NCBI RefSeq assembly: GCF_043290135.1
Contig: NC_134705.1
Coordinates: forward strand, 55,715,271-55,779,270
DNA length: 64,000 nt
DNA from: Rhipicephalus microplus
Taxonomy: Eukaryota; Arthropoda; Arachnida; Ixodida; Ixodidae
Reading direction: 5' to 3'
Each line of letters starts with the position of its first letter. The first letter of the stretch is position 1. The position numbers and the translations under genes are program-made. Positions 58,530-64,000 of this stretch are shown in pieces. The notes under the pieces are model-generated. The model had not been told where the DNA came from and did no database searches. It worked only from the letters and a program-made list of their open reading frames with translations.

Positions 58530-61500
58530 CACTAGTGTATGTTTACCTAACAATTCAGCTCGTTTTGATCGAAAAAGTCTGGATGACATACTTGCGATCA
58601 TACCGGATGCATAGATAGTTACAGAGGACTTCAACGACCACCACCCAATCCGGAGAAGCTCAAAAGGCGGGAAACTGTCTTAATTTCTGTCGGCCCTTGA
58701 ACTTCTCTACTTAATGATAAGTGTCCTACAATTCTACGAGGGTCCGCGTAGAGCAGCTGCTTAGACTTATTATTTCTGTCGCGTCACTTCACCACAAGCG
58801 TCAAGTGGTATTTATACATCGAGACGCATGGTAACGATCATATCCCCAGCTATCTCAATTTGAAAGGCTTCGCCAGGGGTCAACCGCCAAAAACTATCCA
58901 GGGGATCAATTTGCCTTTCACAAATAACATAGAAGATACATGTGTGAAATGCTTATCCTCTGGCATTGAGCAAGCGATTAAAGGAGCATCGCAAAGCGCG
59001 ATGTGCACGCCGGCGTGCTCTCAAGGCTTTCAGAAATTGACGTAAAGTTAGAGCAACTTTGCGCAATTCATCGGTGTGCAGAGAGCACATATCGGCGCAC
59101 AAAGTCCATCGAAGATTTACGCATAGCACGGCGCATGCAAAACATGATTCAGCGTCGTATGGATAAACTGGAGTTCCAATGGTGGGCGAAATTTCGCGAT
59201 TTTCTAGACCCTCGTAAACCCCCTCTCAAATATGAAGAACCGTGTGAAGCCTACGCACATTTCCCGAACAAGGTTTTCCGTTTAAAGCCCTGGCACTTTT
59301 TCAACGTAGAAAGGACATCAGGATGGCGGAACATTTTTGTAGGAAGATTGCAGGCCCATTATATTTCACAGGGGTCCTTGCTGCTGCTTCCGCACCACAT
59401 CCCCTTGATCCGTGTATGAACTTGCCTTTTTTGGTGGAAGAGTTGGACGCAGGTCTTGCTTGTTGTAATCGATCGACGTCGCCAGGACCAGATGGTATAT
59501 GATACAATTCATTGTGCAACCTCGAAGATCGCGCACGTAGTGCTTTCCCGGACGAATTTAATGAGTCTTGGCGAGCTGAAGCGCTTTGCAGAAAATGGAA
59601 AACACCCGTTTGGTTCCAGTTATCAAACCTGGAAAATCACTTCTAGAGCTGACGTCATACCGACCAATAGCACTAGCTAGTTGCGTGGGCAAGCTGATTG
59701 AGTGAATGATTCCTGCCAGACATGAGTAGCTCTTAGAACATTAGATAGTCTACCCAGACGCCATGGCCGGCTTTCATCGTCTTCGTAGCTCCATCGACAA
59801 CTTCATTGATCAGGTGCCATTCGCACAACACCTGAAAATTAGCCGATGGCTATCTAGAGCATAATTTTTGGATGTCAAAGAAGCTTATGACAATGCCTCC
59901 CATAAAGCCCTACTTGATACCCTCGAGTCCGTTGGCTTGGGTGGGTGAGTGTACCGCTAGAACTGCTGCTACCTTCATAAGAGATCATTGTTTATGGAAA
60001 CTGATGATGGGCCGCCATCTGAGCATTACATACACTGGGGTGTTCCTAAGGTGGTGTATTGAGCTTCACACTATTCAGTCTTGTCATGATCGGCCTTGTG
60101 GAAACTATACCAGAGTGTGTGTAGATAACTATTTATGCAGGCGATATTGGTGTTTGGACATCTGGTGTAACACGTCCGCAGATGTGTGCGAAACTTCAGA
60201 AAGCTGCGAACCCTATTTCGGTGTACCTCAGAGAGCAAAATGTCGATATTTTTTAGACAGATCAGTGCTGGTTGCGTTCACGCGGAAGGCAATGACGTAA
60301 TATCCCATCACCATTAATCGACAAATTTTCTGTACACCCGCACACACAGGTTCTTGAGAGCCACCATTGATTGAAATCTCTGCTGCAATCCCCATGTGGC
60401 CACTCTTAAAAAGCGCATACCAGCCATCTTCCAACTTTTGAACTTCCTCGGAGAAAAAAAGTGGGACACGTCAGTGCACGCCACGTTGCAGCTAAACAGG
60501 ACGTTGTTCCAGGGGTACTTGCGGTACAGCTTGCCTGTTTTGACGAACACCTGCAAAAAGCATACATAAAATTGAAAACGCTGAGGGTCAGGAACTCAGA
60601 GTTTGTCTTGGATTACCACGGTGCACATCCACAGCGGAGACCATCGCGATCGCCAGAGACCATCCGGCCTCAGTGCACATTAGTCTAGAGGTGCTTCGAG
60701 AGCATATTAGGAACCTTGCTCGCACCACTGCCCACCACCTCGCTTCGCTTCCAGAAGATCGACCAAGTGCCTCCTTCTGTAAGAGAATTTTGAGTTACCG
60801 TGAGTGCTTTCCAACAGGCCACACACCTCCGAAACGTATCCGGACACCCCCTTGGTGTTTAGACCGTACAAACCTACGCTTGACAGTGACAGGAATTTGC
60901 AAAAAGTCGGACCTCTCGACACCAGCTTTGAAGCAGCTGATTTTACATATGCTGCACGAAGGATACAAACACAACGTTAAACATTATACGGATGGTTCGA
61001 CAAAAGTTTGGGGATCTGCAGGAGCTGGGATCTTTCGAGCGAAATCCGAAACCATCCAATTTCGAACGTCTTACAAAACAACACCGACAGCCAAAGAGCT
61101 CGTAGCACTCCACTGTGCACTCCGCAGGATTGATCAAGAAGCACCTCTAAAATGGTGCATTTTCACCGGTTTGGAACCATCTCTGTATTGTACTCGATTC
61201 GCGCTACGTCGTAGACCTTAAGACCAATTGATGTTTGAAACAAAACAATTGTATCAGTAAGTGCTACAGAAAGGACCCGATGTAACTTTTCAATGGTTAC
61301 CGGACCACTTCAGAATCATCCATAACGAGCATGCCAACGCTGCAGCAAATAACGGTCACGAAAATGGCATCATGAATCTCATCCACTGTGAAGAAGCGAC
61401 GTAGCAGCAAGAAATATTACGCTCGCGCACGATGTCACCAATTCTCTGTGGAACACGCCCCTGGTTTCTACACACCCGTCTTCACCGTCTGGACCCATAC

Positions 61501-62215
61501 CTATGACTTTCCATTCCATGTGGGTTATCCAGATTTGAGACAACCGTTCTCTGTCGCATGGGGTATAGGGTGTCTTTTACGAACGCCGTTGCTAGCCGCA
61601 TCGGATGGGCAGACAGTGCTGCATGTGATCATTGCAGCGCTGACGAAACCATTGAACGTATTTTGTGTCAGTTCCCTCAGTACAATTATCAGAGACAGTC
61701 CTTGTCAGCCGTGTTTGCACACCTCTACAACCAGCCGCTTCCCGAAAAATTAATTTTGATCGATATGTGGTGTTTAACGACCCAAAACCACCATGTTATT
61801 ATGAGAGACACCGTAGTGGAGGACTCCGGAAATTTAGACCACCTGGGGTTCTTTAACGTGCACCCAAATCTGAGAACACGAGCCCACAACATTTCTGCCT
61901 CCATAAGAAATGCTGTCGCCACAGCCGGGATTCGATTCCGCGACCTGCGGGTCAGCAGGAAAAATTATTTTGGAATACCGGAAAGATCAAGCTTCACGTC
62001 AAAAAGCGACGAAGGCCCTCCTGACGTGTCTGCGATCGACCCGTCTCGTCGAACGTTTTTGGCGTTTCAAAGTGTTTGTGTGCTTTCGCTTCCGTACCAC
62101 GCTCTTTCTCTCATTCCCTTTTCGTTACTTCTCTGTCTCTCATTTACTTTTCCCCAGTCCAGGGTAGCAAACCAGACACGTGCTTTCTAGTTAACATCCC
62201 CACCTCTCTTCATAC
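58530..62215 (+). pseudogene. Decayed LINE with endonuclease, RT, RNase H and 3' end (I-superfamily-like)
   Basis: Pieces follow in LINE order: the end of an APE-type endonuclease (SLDDILAIIPD, EDFNDHH, near 58.57-58.66 kb); the linker KLEFQWWAKFRDFLDPRKPP (59.17-59.22 kb); RT segments (FLDVKEAYDNASHKALLDTL near 59.87 kb; the YxDD region near 60.13 kb is destroyed); linker and RNase H in 60,673-61,221 with intact YTDGST; a C-terminal Cys/His domain CDHCSADETIERILCQFPQY (61.62-61.68 kb); and, after the nested SINE, the last helix KATKALLTCLRSTRL and a 3' region with AGGGTAGCAAACC and GTTAACATCCCCACC. Many stops and frameshifts; long dead. Confidence 0.85.
61759..61958 (-). mobile_element. Ruka-like SINE inserted in LINE C-terminal domain
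   Basis: Flanked by GAAAAATTAATTTTG (61,744-61,758) and GAAAAATTATTTTG (61,959-61,972), one base apart in length. The plus strand reads GTGTTTAACGACCCAAAACC..GGGATTCGATTCCGCGACC and stops within the head (CTGCTGAC), so it is slightly 5'-truncated. The LINE reading resumes after it. Confidence 0.92.
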
Positions 62216-64000
62216 CACATCTCTCTCTCACTCTCTCTCACTCTCTATAGGAATCGAGGGAAGTGTTTACAGGAAAATATTGATTTTAGAAGAAAAAAAA
62301 CGCGTAAAACTGCTTACCGGTGCAACCTGTTTACTAAGTGTGAATGATGATTTTACAGTCCTGGGCAGACATTCCCTGGTCGAGTTTTCACAGAAATACA
62401 CCGGATAGCGGCCTGAGAGCTTTTGACCACCCATGTAAAAACGGCGCGGTCCCCGCGATGCTGTACACAAGCTTAATGCGTAAAAGGCAGACACTCTTTA
62501 AAGGCGCAATATGTGACGTACAACCCTTGCATTGGTTTATCTGTGTAAATAATACGGTATACCACAATGCAGCCTTAATGAAAACTGATCGAGTAGTGCA
62601 CGAGCATTTCAAGCAGTCGCCGTTGCGTGAGCGTTAGCAAAGCGTTTCAAATATAGTTTCTCAAAAGTATATTTGGCGCTTATTGGGTGTTAAACCGTCC
62701 TAATATGATTCATTTTTTTGTAATTTTCACAGTTCTTGTACGTTCATTTAACGTAAATAGGCAAATAGATCCATGCTGATGTACACTTATTGTTGTCATT
62801 AGCAAACAATATCGCGCAGATTCGTTATTGTAAAGTGCAGTCTGTTCATTGCGGCTAAGCAAACATGAACACATGGCATCCCTTTTTGTTGTATTTTCGA
62901 TTTCTGCATCTTTCTTTTCATTCCATGAACGTGGAGTATGTATACCATAAATACGCGCATATACTAAAGCTTGACACTTCACGACTGCTGTCACATTAAA
63001 ATAGCCTATGAGGCGAAACGCGTTGTATGACGCAGCATGAAGGTGAGTGAATATTACGTACCATTTACTAGACTAAAGCGATGAAAACAGTGGCAGTAGA
63101 CAAGGATATGCATGCGCTAACAATCAGAGCGAAAAAACATAGAAATCAATGCAGCCAGGAGCGACAAAGTAGTGTAAAAGCTAACTGCGAGAAAGTGCAA
63201 TGTAGCACCTACACTGCAAAATTTTTCGCAGTTTTACAGCATGTTTTGTGTCGAAATTGCGCCTACATACCGCCAAAGACGTCACCGGTTTTTGACAAGA
63301 ATACATACAAACCCATAGAAAGCAAACAAGGCGGACATGGGAGGTACGCAGTGAATCAACCTAATTTAAAGGGTGCCATGGAGAGAGAGAAACAGCAATT
63401 ATTAATGCTAGCCTAAAAGATAGTCCTCCTTGGGTGGAGCCCTTAGTTCAGGGCCCTGTCGGCTCGCGCCAAACCATGTAGTCGCTGGATCAGCCAACAC
63501 TACTCCTGTGGTTGCGCACTGGTCAGCGCATTCTCTCAGGAGGAATGTGAGGGTGAAGGAGCAGTGCGGTATCCCAGTGGTTTTGGGCTTTCCCACGTGC
63601 AGTGGTACACCGTGCTCTTCGCTCCTTAGTAGGGGCAGTATCAGGAATATTGGGTGGGGTGGAAGAGATGAAGGATCAAAAGCAGTGGGAATGAATTCTT
63701 GAAGCTGCTAGAAGGAAACATTGTCCTCTCATTTGGTGGTTTTCTTGTGGTTGGAACTAGAAACGGCGTTTTCGCTAATACTGTAATGTGCCATGTAGTT
63801 TAAAGATAACTCCGGCAATGTTTTCGAGGTCAGTGGATCTCAATAAAACTCTCTGTGTACGTCCTTTGCCCGTTTCTGTCATTTATGCAAAATTAGAGTT
63901 TTGAGAAATGCACTGGTTGTTTGCAATTGAATTTTAAAGATTGCCTCCAAAAGTACGCCTCGCTTTCCAGAAATATTGGCAACACTGTCTTATTGACATC
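62216..64000. other. Intergenic, no gene recognised
   Basis: Starts with a CT-rich run (62,221-62,246). Frames up to 111 codons (63,081-63,416) show no recognisable motif. Confidence 0.5.

Noticed and set aside
63081..63416. 111-codon plus-strand frame near the window end
   Set aside because: Lysine/glutamine-rich with no domain, no start or splice support.

Overview
This window reads as nuclear DNA of a hard tick (Ixodidae, Chelicerata). Two observations support this. It carries two three-exon genes for secreted type 2 cystatins of the tick salivary/gut kind (QxVxG loop, VPW hairpin), and it holds about ten copies of a tRNA-derived SINE with the organisation of the tick SINE family published as Ruka. 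Everything else that can be recognised is mobile or simple-repeat DNA. There are no bacterial-style operons. Apart from the cystatins, the long open frames belong to retroelements.

Layout. 1-11,300: intergenic DNA with a 34-bp minisatellite (2.17-2.46 kb), a diverged 235-bp tandem duplication (2.8-3.24 kb), a CpG-rich block (3.3-4.25 kb) and LINE remains (4.4-5.3 kb). 11,334-18,847: cystatin gene A, exons at 11,356-11,577, 17,077-17,181 and 18,685-18,786; its first intron holds an antisense RNase H-bearing LINE and SINEs. 20.17-20.74 kb: a decayed HARBI1/Harbinger transposase. 24.3-25.9 kb: antisense LINE, followed by a (TAA)n/(TTA)n tract. 26.15-36.13 kb: an old Ty3/gypsy element (E0) whose RNase H region was hit by a young, apparently intact gypsy element (E1, 29,557-35,035; 173-bp LTRs differing at one position). 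36.1-41.1 kb: a second-type SINE, foldback repeats and two antisense LINEs. 43,590-48,978: a third gypsy element (E2, minus strand; 145-bp LTRs, GTAT target duplication) whose pol has three nonsense codons. 49,492-54,443: cystatin gene B, exons at 49,498-49,713, 52,635-52,739 and 53,962-54,063. 54.1-62.2 kb: SINEs, one nested in an older SINE, and a 3.7-kb decayed LINE itself interrupted by a SINE. 62.2-64 kb: nothing recognised.

How it fits together. Genes A and B share exon sizes, phase-0 junctions and splice positions and lie in the same orientation about 31 kb apart, so they are tandem duplicates separated by retroelement accumulation. The most striking signal is shared by all three gypsy elements, which differ in sequence. 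Each gag frame ends in G-GGA/GAA-AAC immediately before the stop, followed after 7-8 nt by a 7-8 bp stem with a 7-9 nt loop. The stem sequences differ between elements, yet each still pairs. This looks like a conserved -1 ribosomal frameshift signal (probably a pseudoknot) joining gag to pol.
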